A DNA stretch of 64,000 nucleotides from Monarcha castaneiventris obscurior (taxonomy: Eukaryota; Chordata; Aves; Passeriformes; Monarchidae): the NCBI GenBank assembly GCA_026261815.1, contig JAMPIT010000258.1, positions 17,068,501 to 17,132,500 of the forward strand, given 5' to 3'. The notes beneath the pieces were generated by a model. The model had not been told where the DNA came from. It ran no database searches and was given only the letters and a program-made list of their open reading frames with translations. The position numbers were made by a program, and so were the translations under genes. Position 1 is the stretch's first letter. Each line of letters begins with the position of its first letter. Of the stretch, positions 1-14,700 are shown piece by piece.

Positions 1-2614
1 GGAAGTTTTTTGCTTAATCGAGGCCCAGAGTTCAAACATGTGCTTCTGGAGAGGTTGAAAGGACCATGAGTAAATTTGTGACTCCCATCTAGGAGCCTTT
101 CTGAAAAGGCCAGTCCTTTTTGCTTATTTGTTGATGTTGCCTTGATGTTTTGCTCATTTGTCTCAGTGGCTTTACAGAGCAGTAAGAGGTGATTCTTGTG
201 ACTACAGACTTTCATTCACTGGTTTATTTTTCATAGAGAATTTGATAACTTGTGAAGCTGTGGAATAAGGTGCCTTTGCACAGAACATACTGTTTCTAGA
301 GTCAGATGAAAAAGAGGACATGAGGGGAGAAAAAAGAATTTTTGTCATGTGGTCAGTGATGAAATACTTGTAGTAAAATGTGATAGCTTGTCAAATGTCA
401 TTTTCATATTAATAGCAGATCTTGAATGAAGTTTGATCTATGGAATCCTTCTTTGTTTCAACAAAATACTTGGAGAGCCACTGTCTCTGCTTGCATGTTT
501 GGAAACATAAGTAATGTGGTGTTCCCTAATGCTAATGAAACCTTAGCAGCAAATGAGAACGTTGTGGTCTAAGGAGCCTAAGTAGGACAGCAAAGGCTTT
601 GTTCTGCTGTGTGCTGAAGGAAGTCAGTTCATCTTAATGGTATTAGGTATTGACTGCATGCCAAAAGCACCTTTTAGAAACTACTTTTGAATGCTAGGTG
701 CTAGGTTAATTTTGTAACAGTAATTACACTAATGAGTGGAGTATAAAAAAGAAAGACTTCTTGAGATTGATGTATTTTTATGCATATTTGCAAATGTGGT
801 TTGATGCTACAGCCTGGTAACTGTTTCCCTATTCCCACACTCAAACAATGCATGTGCAGCTTCTCTAAAAAACAGTAGCAGAAAGGTCACTTTATTTGAC
901 AAAAGATATTTTGAGTGGAAATGTCCAGTTGGTGTAAAGTGCACGTATCAGAATAATCTGAGATACAGGCCATAGTTTCCCAAACACATTGAAATCTTGT
1001 CTTCAGTCCCTCTCCCATCTCTTTGCTGTTTGTGTGGTTGTGTGGTGAAACAATCAGGGAAAGTGGTTGTGATTTTGGGGGAGAGAGTGGTGCAGAGGTT
1101 GGTGGTGGAACAGGATGGATGTTTTGGTTGGCAGTACTTGCATGCCATTGGACAGAGGTGTTCAAGGCACTAATGGCTGTGGTTGTTGGTCCATGCTGTA
1201 GGATACTGGGACTTGCAAGGCAAGATTTGAGGGCAACCTTAATCTTGTATGTTATTTTTATTTTTGTTGGTTGTATATAGTTGTCTTGACCTGATATCTC
1301 TGACATTTTATAGCATTTTTTGATTTAACTGTAGATCATCCTACTGCATGTTGAAATTGAACTTAAATTGCTAATGCCAGAAGCCTACATCATTCATTAA
1401 GTTCAGGCAGGGTACTGAATCTGCAAGAGATAGCCTCTGATAAACAGCCTTCACAGAGTTTTTTTTTGTGTAAGTTAATTAAACTTTGAGCTTAATTGCT
1501 TCCTTAGCTTTTTTCCTTTTTCTGCTTTTATTTTTTAAGTTTACTGTGAAGTGTATTTGGATACAGCCTCTGCAGGACACAAACTTGGATGTTTCAGTTA
1601 CTCGTCTTTTTGGGTTACTAAATAACTGCTAAGAAAAAAATATTTTAAATGCTATTGTAACCTGAAAATCCTTGGTTTTTCTATTGTGGTAGATTATTGT
1701 TGCATAAAATGCAAGTGTGTGTTAGATTAAAAATGTTTGCTAGGCTGTATTTTGTACCTTTGTTTCTCCTGCCTAATTCTTAATCCCCATATTTCCACTT
1801 GTTTTTTGAATTTTCAACTTACTGGAAAGTCCTAATTAGTGTCTTCCACCTGTTGATCAGTACAGAGTGCAGTGAAAGATTGGTTTTGAAGATAGGATAA
1901 TGTATTAAAAATTCCCCAACTTTTTGTGGGGAAACATAGTTTATTTTTGACTGCTTCTCCTTTTTGTTTTGTGCCTTTACTTTGCTGTAACTTTTAATTA
2001 CTAAGGACAGGTTTGCTTTGCAATCTCCTGGTAGAGCTGATCATGAACTGTGTATATAGTTTTGATTTAATAAATGTTTTTGATATGCAGACTACACCCA
2101 ATTTAGTCATGCAGCTAAAATTTATATTATTTTTCTTTCAGTGGACAATCCTAAGAATGAAAGTAATTTGTTGTATCCAATGAAATTATAATTTCTTGCA
2201 TTTCAAAACTGCCAGACATCTCTTCTGTGAGCAGTCTCTTATTTATCTAATAGTGATCTTTGGTTATGTCTGTTAACTTGGTGGAAAAGATTCACTTTTG
2301 AAATAAAGGATTTTGAGAGGAAAGACAGATTTGCATTGTGAAAGTGATGGAAGACTGCTTACAGCTTAACATGCAAGTATTTAGAGCTGTTTTTACAAAA
2401 AGAGGTAGATCTGTTCCTGCATTTGAAACCTACTGTTCTGGTGTGTGGCTGAGACGTAGATACACATTTGACTGATTTATACCTTGAATGACATCTCTCT
2501 CCAAGTAGCAAGCATTCCCTCAGAGCACAACTTACAAATAAATGATGTGTAAATCTGGTGCTGTTGCAATTCTTAACTAATTCTGGGTAATTTTGTTCCC
2601 TTTTATTTTTAAAG
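1..2614 (+). other. FNBP1L intron 1 (3' part)
   Basis: AT-rich, with short T runs. No coding exon, repeat family or RNA gene recognised. The open frames near 0.9-1.3 kb have no splice or homology support. Confidence 0.7.
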
Positions 2615-2730
2615 GATCAGTTTGATAACTTGGACAAGCATACACAGTGGGGCATTGACTTCCTGGAGAAATACGCAAAATTTGTAAAAGAAAGGATAGA
2701 AATTGAGCAAAACTATGCAAAACAACTGAG
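2615..2730 (+). CDS. FNBP1L: FNBP1L exon 2, start of F-BAR
   Basis: Encodes residues 9-46 plus two bases of Arg47, beginning [20 protein letters not shown]. The acceptor is a T-rich tract ending AAAG and the donor is GAG|GTAAGA. This is the first helix of the F-BAR domain. The start codon is not here; by homology exon 1 supplies about 8 residues ending in Trp, left of the window. Confidence 0.95.
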
Positions 2731-5700
2731 GTAAGATTTTTTTTTTCTTTGCAAAAGGATCTTAGCAGTTACTTAAAATCACTGCATCAGATGATGGGCA
2801 AGTGTGAAATGTAGTGATTAATGACTGTTTTTCATTTACACAGTGAATTACATCACTAGCTGTTTTCATGACAGAGCAGTCCAAAACAGAAAATTATCTT
2901 TGGGTGTTCACTTGCTTGTTTTTGCCTTCTCTCCTACTCTTCTCTCCCACCCACCCTTCAGATCTTTGAACTAAAAAGATTTAAGACTTAAAATTAAAGA
3001 TTCAAAATAAGGAAAACCATAGTGATTTTTTGTACTGACTATCAGCGTGTTTGCTGTAAAGTGCATTATCTATATCTACACTTGTGTGTGTGTGTGCCTC
3101 TGCTACTAATTAATTTCTCATGTTGAATTGGCAAGAGCTACAATACATTGTGTTAAGAAATCTGATTGAAATAATTGAGTAGGACTTGAGAAAACAACAA
3201 GACCTTCCTGTCCTTAAAGCACACCCTTTCCATAGCAGGTCTTGTCCCTTTGGGTGAGACTGTAACCCAGCCACCCTTTGTCTTACCTCTGTTCTGTAGC
3301 TGCCAAGTGAAACATCTTTTAGGTCCAATAGGAGTTTCCCTTCCGGGATCATACAAGGAGAGTAGCAGCCATGAAATGACCGCTTTAGATAAAGTTATTT
3401 CTTCAGAATAAAGCAGGTTGATTTTTACCAAAAGGTGCACTCAGTGCGTGAAGAATAAAATTTAAAGTAAGATGCTCCTGTGAACTTGGCCTTCACTGCC
3501 ATCTTTGCCTTCACCATCATCTTCACTGTTCTGAATTCCTTTGAGGATTCACCTGAAGCTGCTGCCTACCCTTGTCAGGCTGAAACTGATAGCAACTTCT
3601 CTTCTGTGGTTTCTTCCATCATCTCATAATTTGCAAAACAGATTGTCACCAGATAGAGAGCTGAGAAATCCTCCCTCATTAATACAGTAATGAGGGTCAC
3701 AGCTGAGGATATGGATGTTCTCTATCTGGGCTGCTCGTTTCCTTTTTGATTTCTTTATCAGTTTCTTTTCATCCAGTTGTATATATTCACCTAAAATAAT
3801 AACCCATTGCTTTACTGAAGGAATTTTTTTCTTGAAAGGAAGAAAATAAATACCACTTTTCCAAAGCTGGTATAGAAGAACCTGAGGAGGTAAGGGAAAG
3901 TTGGAAGCATGCACAGCACAGTTTGCAGCCTTGTTTTGATTTGTTTTCAGTTGTCTGTTTAAAAATAGAAATATGGGGTTTTTTCCACAGATCTATCAAG
4001 ATCTTTTCCTTAAATACTATTAACAAATGTAATTTTGCTTGATTGTATTTAAAGGTTCATTCCACCGCTAGCAAGATGAGACACCACATTATTACTTAAG
4101 GATTTGACTAAAAATAGGAAATTTTCTCTGTTCAGCATTTTACTCTGGGTAAAACTATTGATTTTTCTCAAAGTGTCTGTCAAAAATGAAAGAGTTTTGT
4201 CGAGTACCCCTTCTGTCAGATGACTGGCGTGGCTGTCCCTGAGCAGTAAGTATGGCAGTTCTGGGAAGCACAGGTCTTGCTGCACACACGTTATACAGTG
4301 CATGCATGCACTTCCTGCCTGCTTCCAGTGAGGGTCTGGACAGCACATACATCAGAGGGTGACTGATTTTCTGCCAGTAGACCAATTCATGAAGCTACTC
4401 TTTGATATTCTTGCATGTGTATTCTTTGGAGGAAACTTGATTGTTTAGTAGTGAACTGTCTCGTGATAACAACTTGATTTCAGCCATCATTGCTCTTGAG
4501 CACACTCACTGTTTTTAATTATGTAAAATAGTTAGGAGGCCCAGGGGGGATTGAGATCAAGCGAAATGGTCACCTTCAGAAGAGTTAGCCATCCTGCATC
4601 TTGCTCCTGGGAAGTTCAGAGAGAGAAGATCTTGTGGGATGGGCTGTGGTTCTGGTGAATTGTAATGTTCTCACAGGCAGCATATGGCCTGTGAGATAGA
4701 TATTAATATCCCTCATGGAAATTTCTAGTATATCACTGTTTCTTCCTTTTATAATGGAAAACAATCTGAAAAACAGTTTTGAGACTCTTTTCATAATGAC
4801 CTTTATAACTGAGATTAGTTATGCTCTTGCTTAGTAGAGCATAAACAGTAGAGCAAATGGTCACCTCTTGGTACTTCTGTGGCTCTCTTAAGACTTGGAT
4901 GGAAGACCAAGAAAAGCCAAGTTTAGCCAGGAGATAAAGCTAGTGATGCATGGTGGTAATTTTTTCTGTCTTGGTTTCAGTGTGGACTATGAACATTCTG
5001 TTGCGATCACTGATGGATCTTATTCTCATAAACTTAAACCCAAGGATGAAAACCTGAGTGAATTTTCCATAAGTTTTCACAAATTAGAGTCCATCTCCTG
5101 GCAGAAATTCATGTTCCCTTTGTGTATACCCTTGCATTTTGAAAACTATTTTTCTTATACTGTCACAACTTAGTGATGAGCTTTTCCCAGGTGCAACAGC
5201 CCTTCCAAGTCTTCTTGGAGGTGGCAAGTGATGCATGTACAGCATATGAGAAGCTGTTTGAGCAAACTCACTATATTCTTACTATATGCAGGTGTTGCAG
5301 CTCATGGTTGCCAAGTAATTCCAGAACTGATAACTTTTTCAAATGCTGGTTTTAAGTTACAAGTCATTCCTTGCTATTCTTCTTTGATATTGAAAAAATT
5401 ATAAGAAAAACTGAAGAATTGTCAATTGTCTGTGGAGGAAAAAAACACCCTAGACAGCTTGTCTTGTCTTTGTCTGCAACATAATGTGTTCTGGAACAAA
5501 AAAAAGGAAGTGTAATTTGGTTTTGTTTGAGCTAACTTAAAGGAAAATAGAAAGTTTTGTGTATTGTAGGTCTCGGCAAATGTATTGTGTTACCTGAAGG
5601 TTTGCAGAGGTTATTGCAGGCTGTTACTGGGTTACAGGGATGTGAATCAGGACAAAGATACTGCAGGGTGCATTGTACATTAACACATTCCATTTTAATG

Positions 5701-8700
5701 ATACGACTGTTCAATTTGTTTGTATTTTGTAACTGGAAAAAGTTAGATTTTGTATGTGCCAAACTACTGGGCTCTTGACTGAATTTTTAAATTGAATTCT
5801 CAGATGCTGTTGATGATCAGCATTGTTTTAAAAGGGGCAAAGTGAAGGTCTGTTTTGTATACTTCCACATCATTACACACGAAATAATTCTGGAGGTTCA
5901 CTCCCTTTCTGTCCTGTCTGAAGCATTATGACACTCGAGCAGTCAGAGGAGTTCCACTTCGTGTGACGTTGGGCAGTAATACCAGTTATACCTGCAGCTG
6001 GAGATGAAACTGCCAGGCAGAATAAAACTTCTGAATATGATCAGCTTCTCTGTTGCTGATTTAAAGCAGATAACTATGGTTGTTCATGAGCTGTTTGTTG
6101 CCCATTAAAATTTTGCGTTGTCATCTCTAGAGATGTCTAGTTACTCTGGTTAAATCTATTTTTCATGTTCCTTCTGCATACTGTTGTGTATAAGTGGTAT
6201 TTTTATAAATACAGTATTAATATATACATATGTCTAGTCAAACTGAGACACAGTTTCCACATTTTTAGATGCATAATCTTGGAAACATTTTTGAAAATGG
6301 GTGTAAGCTCAAATGTAAAGTTGGGAACACACATTATCACCACATGTGATCATTTCTCAAAACTCTCTTCCTTTGATTGGAGTTGAGATTTTACACTGCT
6401 AATTACTATTCAAATATGCTTGTGGCAGGTTTTTTTTATAGTCATGTTTCCATAAACTTAAACATGTGATTTCTTAATGGTTCAAAGGATATCAGCTTTG
6501 TGAACTCAAAGTCCAGGTTACAATTTTTTAAGATTGATTGCTTCAGTTAAAACTTTTCCTGATGAGATGTTACTGAATACAGTTAATTGTTATTGTTTTA
6601 CCCCAGTCCATAATACTGATATGCAGTCACTGAAGACATCAGAATTGTATTGAAACTATTACTTTACATATAAATAGGTGTCTCAAACCAAGACAATAGG
6701 AAATGCTTTGAAGTACTTACTGCAATTTTAGCTACTTATGAAAACAAAAAAGTTTACCAGGCTCATTTGTAATACAATGTAGAGGCTGTAGGGGTTTAGT
6801 ATAAGCAGATACCACAGTACCTGAGCTGCTACCATAATAGGAATTGTACCATGTTGATGCTGCTGCTTCTGTTCTTTATGTGCTGTATTAATTGACTGAA
6901 GAAAACTTAGTTTTGAGTTGATAAACACAGTTTTTTTACACGTCTGTAAAATTTTGTGTGGATATTCTATGTACATGACTATAAGTAATTTTTATCAACT
7001 GGAGTGCTTTTTGAAACTTCTGCCTGGGTGACTGAGGTGGTACTTCTCTTAAAAATCAGGTTCCTGTCTCACTGGTGTTGACCTGAGACCAATTTATACC
7101 AAGTGAGGTTAATAAAATTACGGGAGCAGCACAATTGGATGTGGTTAATCCTGTATAAAATCTGCTTCCAAATGGCTGGCTGTAAGACAGAGTGTGATAG
7201 AAGTCATCAAAATTTTACTTCCAAAGAGGATTAAAGTGTCATCAGCTGCACTTTTCTGAGGAAGCAAAGAAATTAATCTTGTAGATTTGTTTCTGTTCTG
7301 AAGGTCAGCAATTACTTGTACAGTTTTCTTTTAAACTAGTCCAGATCCGTATCTGGATTCTGAGAATTAGGCATGGATTTGGATTGAAATGTCAGAGAAT
7401 GTTATGCCCCCTTAGAAGTGTCAACTGGCTCCTCTTTGAAATAATGCTTCACTCTTCAAATCCATGCTCATACTGGCTGCTTGTCAACCTGTGCTTTTTC
7501 AAAGATTTGAATTTAGTATCTCTGTTTTGATTAGGTATTAGTAGTCACTTGCTGGAAAAGCCATCTATGCTTAATTGTTCACATGAACACTGGCTTTTTC
7601 TCTGATTTTTAGACCCTGCATTTGCTTGTCATTTCATATTTTTTGCCTTTGATGACTGTACCTTGCGCTGTTAAATCCTGATCATAGTGTCTCAAACCTG
7701 TATGTTCCTTTGATCCAAAGGTGGATAGAATTGACAAGTGAAACTGGCTGTTATTAGAAGGGATTATATAATATTTGTCTTTTTAGAAATAGTAAACAAT
7801 TGCATTAAAGAATGAAACCAGAACAGAAACCAGCATGCTAGTAAATAATGTATATTTATGACCCTTCTCTCCTGCCATTTTAAATTGTATGGCTTTAGTT
7901 GATTGTTTCTTCTCCCATTTTTAACAACTCTGAAAATGTTCCCTTGAAAAGGCTTGTGCGTGGTTGCTTAGCTACAGCATTGTATGTGTGTTATGCATTT
8001 CACCTTCTGAATAATAATAAGATGAATTTCAGGAATTTCCTATTCATTAATAAGCACTGAGGAGCAAAGCAGAAATGTAAGGGAAAATGGAGCACAGGGA
8101 AGTTACTTAGTGAATATTACTATTTTTTTTCTATTGTGTTTATGCATTTTCCTATCAAAATGTCTGCATTTAATCCATACCAAGTAGAATGTTACAACAG
8201 GCAGTGGGTTCTAGGGGTAGTGAGAAGAGATTCTTGCTTGACCTTCAGTAAGGAGGTTACAATAAAATATGTAGATAGTTTTTTTTAAAGTCAGTGTTTA
8301 TTCTGTTTCTTAGTACGTATTGATACAAAAAGGACCTGACTTCCTTATCGTGGCTGCATTTTTTTGGTTGCAGTCTCAGAGGGTATGGAAACAGACAAAA
8401 GATCCAAGCTTACTATTTCCATACCAACTCGCTGCTCATATTTTGGTGTGTACTTTGTGACTGAACATAATCTCACTATGTGGGCTCTTGCACCATAGAG
8501 ATGACTTCAAGATAAATAGATTTGAGAAACTGTACATGGTTATTTTAGAGGAAAGCAGAATTAGCACCCTTGGTTTAATGGTAAGGTGGTTCACAGTTTT
8601 AACAACTGAAGTTACAGAGAGACAGTGGGATGAAATACACAACACACATGCCTGATTTTTTCTCCTACAATCTTCTCTTAACTTCTCCATTCCTTTTTTT

Positions 8701-11700
8701 CCTGCATTCTATGATAAGCATATTATTTCATATTGATGTTCTCAAAAATTGGTCTGTGATACTGTGTTAAGTGCTGCTCCTGTGGCTTGTCTTCTAGAGA
8801 TTTGATTAGTTTCTAAAACCCAGATATTTGCAATGCTGGTGGTAGGACAAACTGTAAATTTTTTTTTTTGAAAAGAGATGTTGCCTCTCCTGTTCTGGAC
8901 ATGTCCTTATTGAAGATTTGGAAATACTGTGGTTAAAATCTTTGACCTGAATCTGCACTCAAAGCTTAATTCAGGCATGGAGTTTGTGCTCATGGCACAG
9001 CACACGTTGTGCACTGTCTGTGTGTTACACAGTGATCATACATTGGCCTTGTCCTTGTCTGCTGCTGCCTTCTGCATGCATGAAAAGGATGTTAAATAAA
9101 GAACTCTTCATTTTATATCTAGTCACTGCAATAGAAGTTTTAAAGTAGTTACGAATTGTTCTAGGTCGAAGTGACTTAAAGCTTTGATAATACCATAGAT
9201 TCCTGCCTTGTGTTATCTAAAGGACCCTTATAAGTTGACAGAGGGAATAGATTTGTTCACAGAACATTAAACAGAAATAATTTGTTCATGCAGTTGTCTG
9301 AGTGTGTCTTCTCAAAAGAGACTAAAATAATATCTTTTTTTATTCTTCCTTAATAGAAATCTGGTTAAGAAGTACTGTCCTAAACGTTCACCAAAAGATG
9401 AGGAACCCAGGTAAAAATGTCCGTTTCAAGTTCTATGTGTAAAAAGTGAGAACTAACAGTATATGCTGCCCTTTTATGGATTTTTTTTTTTTTAAGATAA
9501 AGTATTGAATTGGCGATGACAATGAAAGAACTGTGCTTGGCTTCTAATAGTTCTGCTGTAATTCTTAAGCATGAAACCTTTATTTACTCCTGTTGGTATT
9601 TTAATGTAGTAAACGTGGCACGTTGTACTTGCTCCCTTCCAAATTAATCTTTAGGTAACTGAAATTTTGAAAGCAGAAGTTTAGCTTGCTGTGTTAGTCT
9701 GGTATTGTTTTTTAAAGAAAAGCAAGTGTGTGTCCTTAGGCTTTGGTGTTTTGCTTAGTTTAATAGAGTTTTTCAGTACATTTTTATAACAATACAAATG
9801 TAGCCGTGCATCTCTGTATTGAGACCTGAGTGTACACAAAATTGTCATGTTTTGTGCAAGAAGAGCTCTTAAAATGCTGACTTGCTTTGACTCCAGAGAC
9901 AAAATAAGTGAATGTCTAATGGTGGAGGAATGATTTGTGCTAAACAACTTTATCAGAAATGTGCTTGTTTTGCTGTCTGTGTCCATAGCCATTTTTAAAA
10001 TTTATTTGGAAAAGCACAGTACTTTTTTTTTCTTTAGGGATAAGTCTTAGGAAATAAAAAAAGTGGAAAAGTTTCAGGTTGCAGCCAGAGCACGTGCTGT
10101 GCAGAGTGCCTGAGAATTCACAGTAGGATTTCTTCTAGCTCTTTTAACTATGTAAAAATCCTGGACCTCAGGGAATAGGCTTTCCCTACTACTAAATCTA
10201 CTCCAATAGAGTGGCATTTGAAATTCCCAAAGGCCAAGCCTATGGAGATGGCAGTATTCCATAGTTAAAAGAGAGAAAGATGTATATTTTAATGCGGTGC
10301 CTGTTTTTTTTTCCTTTCTTCCCTTCCACACACACTTTCTACCCTTTGCCCCTCCTCTTCCCCCCTTTTTAGTGCCAGCCATAGTGGCACCTTACTTCCA
10401 GCCAAGAGGTGGGCAGGCAAACAGGCAGCTGTCTCCAGAGCTGATAGCAAACTTGTTGTGTAGAACATCCATCGGGATGCATAGGAGTGGGATGATTGGC
10501 ATGTTCCACCCTCAAGACTACCAAGCACATCATCTCTGCAGCAAGCTCAGCCTCCGAGCCTAGGGACGTATGTATCGTTCCCAAGCTCAGGCCTCTCCCT
10601 GGGCAGCTTAGGAGATGCCACTATACCACAGGGCTTGCCAGGTAGTATTCTTCTTCTTTCTTTTCCATCCACAAACCCCATGTTCTTATAAAATGTATTT
10701 GAAGAGACATTGCAACATGTAGTACGTGCTAGGCTTAACATAGGCTTCCCCAGCTTGTGTTTCTGCTCTAACTCAGCATTAAGATAAGGTTTATTGTAAA
10801 ATGTCTGTGATTTTGTTATCTGATCAGGAGTACAGACTATACTGAGAGAGGTGTATTTAAAAAAGCTGTTTAACTCTGTGTATGTTTGTTTGTGTGTGTG
10901 CTTTCTGTCAGGTTTACCTCGTGTATTGCCTTTTTTAACATCCTCAATGAGTTGAATGACTATGCAGGACAACGAGAAGTAGTGGCAGAAGAGATGGGAC
11001 ACAGAGTGTATGGAGAATTGATGAGATATTCTCATGATCTAAAAACTGAGAGAAAAATGGTAATTTTTATATTTTTGAATTTGAAAATAGAGTGTCAAAA
11101 TGTGTCTTTTAATGAACTGATGTATTTGTTTACCCGTTTTGATGAACATGGCAATACATAGGTTTTGTAATGCATTTATAACACACATTTATTCTATAAT
11201 ATATAATATTATATACTATAATGTAGTTATTAAACCTAAAAGTTAGTATCTTAGGAAGAGAGTGCTTACTAGTAAACTTTTTTTTGCCAGTGTACCATGG
11301 TATGTGAGATACTATTCTTACGTGTTTAGTAATGTCTTCCAAAGAGTGCAGGTAGCTTGTGGAAGATACTGCACATCATAGGCTGTCAACTAGAGCAGGG
11401 ACTAATTAATGGTAATAATACTAAAAATACAGGCATATTTAACTTATTTGTGGTGTTTTTAGCATCTTCAGGAAGGGCGAAAGGCTCAGCAGTATCTGGA
11501 CATGTGCTGGAAACAGATGGATAATGTGAGTTTGTGTTTGGATTTTATTCCTGTTGAACTTAAATACAGTCTGTAAATGGAACTGTTTTTATCTCTCTTG
11601 CTTAGACTTAACATTTAGCTATATTGCTGAATGTCCAAGTAACTTAGTAACATCCAAAATACAGTTCAATGTTTTTATAGTTCCCTGGTTAAAAAAAAAT

Positions 11701-14700
11701 CTCCTGTAAACAGCTTCTGTGTGTATGTTTGAGTGAAGCCTTGGCTTTTATCCATCATACCCAGCATAAAGGAATCCAGTTTTAACATGGGTACAGACTT
11801 TGGTTGCTTCTCCTTGGGCTACTGAAAATGACAGTTTATTTATATGAAGATGAAATCTTAAGTCACTGAATTTGTCTTGAGCTTGAGGGGCTTGTTGCAT
11901 GAGGTATATTCGAGAATACCACTATAGACTACTGTACTTTCAGGAGGTAGAATTACTATTTAACAGAGAAATGCAGGAAGATAATGTCTCTAGGACAGAT
12001 TATAAGCTTATTTTTCTTGAAAGAAATGCTTTTAAAGATAGGAAAATATAAAATTCAACCAAGTCTGTTCAAGATGCATTCTGATGTTCTGGTTTTCTGT
12101 CTTAAAAATTTATTATATCTTACATTCAAGTTATTGTGAAGCAATACTGGAGAGGTGAATCTCTGTTTTGTTGTTGTTGTCCCAGATGGGCAGGGTCTTG
12201 CTTCACTGTTACGTCAAGGAATTTAATTCATCATCAGAGGATCAGAATGGAAGCAGATGTGGTAGTTGTAGATGTTATCACTCTTCACCAAGATAATCTT
12301 GAATTCCCAGAGATCACCTCAAACAATCAGTTTCACTGCGTGCCTTGTATTTACCTGAGTGCAAAGTCAGTCTTTTAAATGCATTTAGATGCCTTTAAGG
12401 GACACACTAACCTCAACTGCCTGACTTTGCTGTGAAGCAGGAGCAGAGTCTCAGTTGCACTTTCTCTCTAGAGATGTTAACTTCTGGAGCTGCAAAAATT
12501 TTTCCTACAGCAGTTGTCTTGACAACAGCCTCATATATGGAATATCAAGTGTATTGGATACTGTTGTCTGTGCTACCTACAGCTGTGCCACTTGAAGTAA
12601 ATACTGATCATGATTGTGGTGTAGATACATCCTTCAGACTGCCTTCAAATAATTTAGTTGACCTACTTGCCATGCTAATAATGTGCTCATTTAAAGGTAC
12701 TTAGTGAATTTAAGATACTTAAATAGAAGCTTTGATATTTAGAATTCAGAATTAATGTACATAACCAAAGTGAAATAGTGGCTGTTGAAGCAGTGAGTTT
12801 ATGCCTTTTGTAGAGCAAAAAGAAATTTGAGAGAGAATGCAGAGAGGCAGAGAAGGCACAGCAAAGCTATGAACGACTGGACAATGACACTAATGCGACA
12901 AAGGCTGATGTTGAGAAGGTAAGGGCAGTGTTTTTTCTTTTCTTTATTATCAATGATATTTAATTTCCATGTAAATCATCAGTACTGAAACAATATTCAT
13001 TGAATGTATAAAATTTTGTATAAAATATGCTTACTTATTATGTGCAGAATTAAAGTTACAGTGACATGTAAGACAGCACAGGAAAGGAGTATGCTTCAGG
13101 ATCAGAATGATTTGGGTTGGAAAACTCCCCTGCCATGGGCAGGGGCAGCTTCCACTGGACCAGGATGCTCAAATCCCATCCAGCCTGGCCTTGAACACTG
13201 CCAGGGATGGGGTATCCACAGCTGCTCTGGGCAACCTGTTCTGGTGCCTCCCCACCCTCATAGTGAACGATTGTTTTCCTAATGTCTAATTTAAACTTGC
13301 TGGCTGTGAGTTTAAAGTCATTCCCCCTTGTCCTGTCACTACATGCCCTTGTAAAAAGTCCCTTTCCAGCTCTCTTGTAGACCCCCTTTAGGTAATGGAA
13401 GGGGCTTTAAGGTGTACCCAGAGCCTCCACTTCTCCAGGCTAAAAAAACCCAACTCTCTCAGCCTGTCTTCATAGGAGAGATGCTCCAGCCCTCTGATGA
13501 TCTTTATGTCCTTGTCTGGGCTCTTCCCAGCAGGTCCATTTCCATGCTGTGCTGAGGGTGCTCCAGGTGGGGTCTCAGGACTGCTGAACAGAGGGGCAGA
13601 GGCAGCTCCCTTGACTGCTGGCCACACTGCTGTGGATGGAGCCCAGGATAGGGTTGGCTTTCTGGGCTGTGAGTGCACCTTGCAAGGACCCCCAGGTCCT
13701 TCCCCTCAGGGCTGCTCTCAACCCATTCTCTCCCAGCCTGTGTTAGTGCTTGGGATCACCCCAGCTCACATGCAGGACTTCATGCTTGGCCTTGTTGAAG
13801 TTCTTGGCAGTCCCTCTGGATGGCTGTGCTGTCTTCCTTAAAAAGGCAGCTGTCTAGTATTTGGGATCTTGTGGTTGATGTGTTCAGTCACTTCAGTGGT
13901 TTTTAGGATATGCATTTAAACAGCCTAGGGGAGCTACAATGGTCATTGCTTTCTCTGTATAAAACAAGTGAGGTTTTGGAGTGTCAGTGTATGTGAAGTG
14001 TCACATTATTTGTATTTCAAATACCTCCTCATATAGTTATGAGGATGTCAGTTTTGATGACTTGTGACCAGTGTTCTTGCATAGTTGATAACATAAAATA
14101 ATGCTGTGTATCATTAAAAGCACCACACATGTTTAACCTGATAACACTTTCCTACCAGGCTAAGCAACAGTTAAACCTGCGCACACACATGGCTGATGAA
14201 AACAAAAATGAATATGCTGCACAACTACAGAATTTTAATGGGGAACAGCACAAACACTACTACATTGTCATTCCTCAGATTTACAAGGTAAAATAACAGA
14301 TAAAGTATGTCTGGTCCTTTTCTAAAGAAGAAGTAGACTTTAAAATTAAAAACTTAATTTTTTGGATTTTAGGGGATCATTTTATCAAGAAATTACCATA
14401 ATCTTGAGACAACTTGTGTTTTTTTCATGAGACTGCTTACCATACTAATGCTTAGATTTCTAACGAAAATGCTTGGTTGCATTTTCTGTAAGTTTTTATA
14501 CTTTATAGACTCTTTGTTTAAATATTTCTGCAAGGGTCTGGCAAAATAAATGTTTGAGACATCTGGGTGACAGCAAACACTTAAAACAGTAATTCTAGTA
14601 AGGATTGATCACTGGTTCTCAGGATACTTGTGTGTATGTGTGTATGCTCTGCCTCTGGCAGAGGTGAAGGAAAGAAGGGAGCGAATGGTGACTGTGCTTT

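Noticed and set aside
10297..10620. Overlapping open frames on both strands in FNBP1L intron 3
   Set aside because: No splice sites in suitable phase and no recognisable protein.
12136..12704. Two tandem plus-strand open frames suggesting a small gene
   Set aside because: Different frames, no homology seen, no splice support; typical intronic chance.
13388..13841. Open frames of 96-114 codons in FNBP1L intron 6
   Set aside because: They belong to a degraded CR1 element, not to a host gene.
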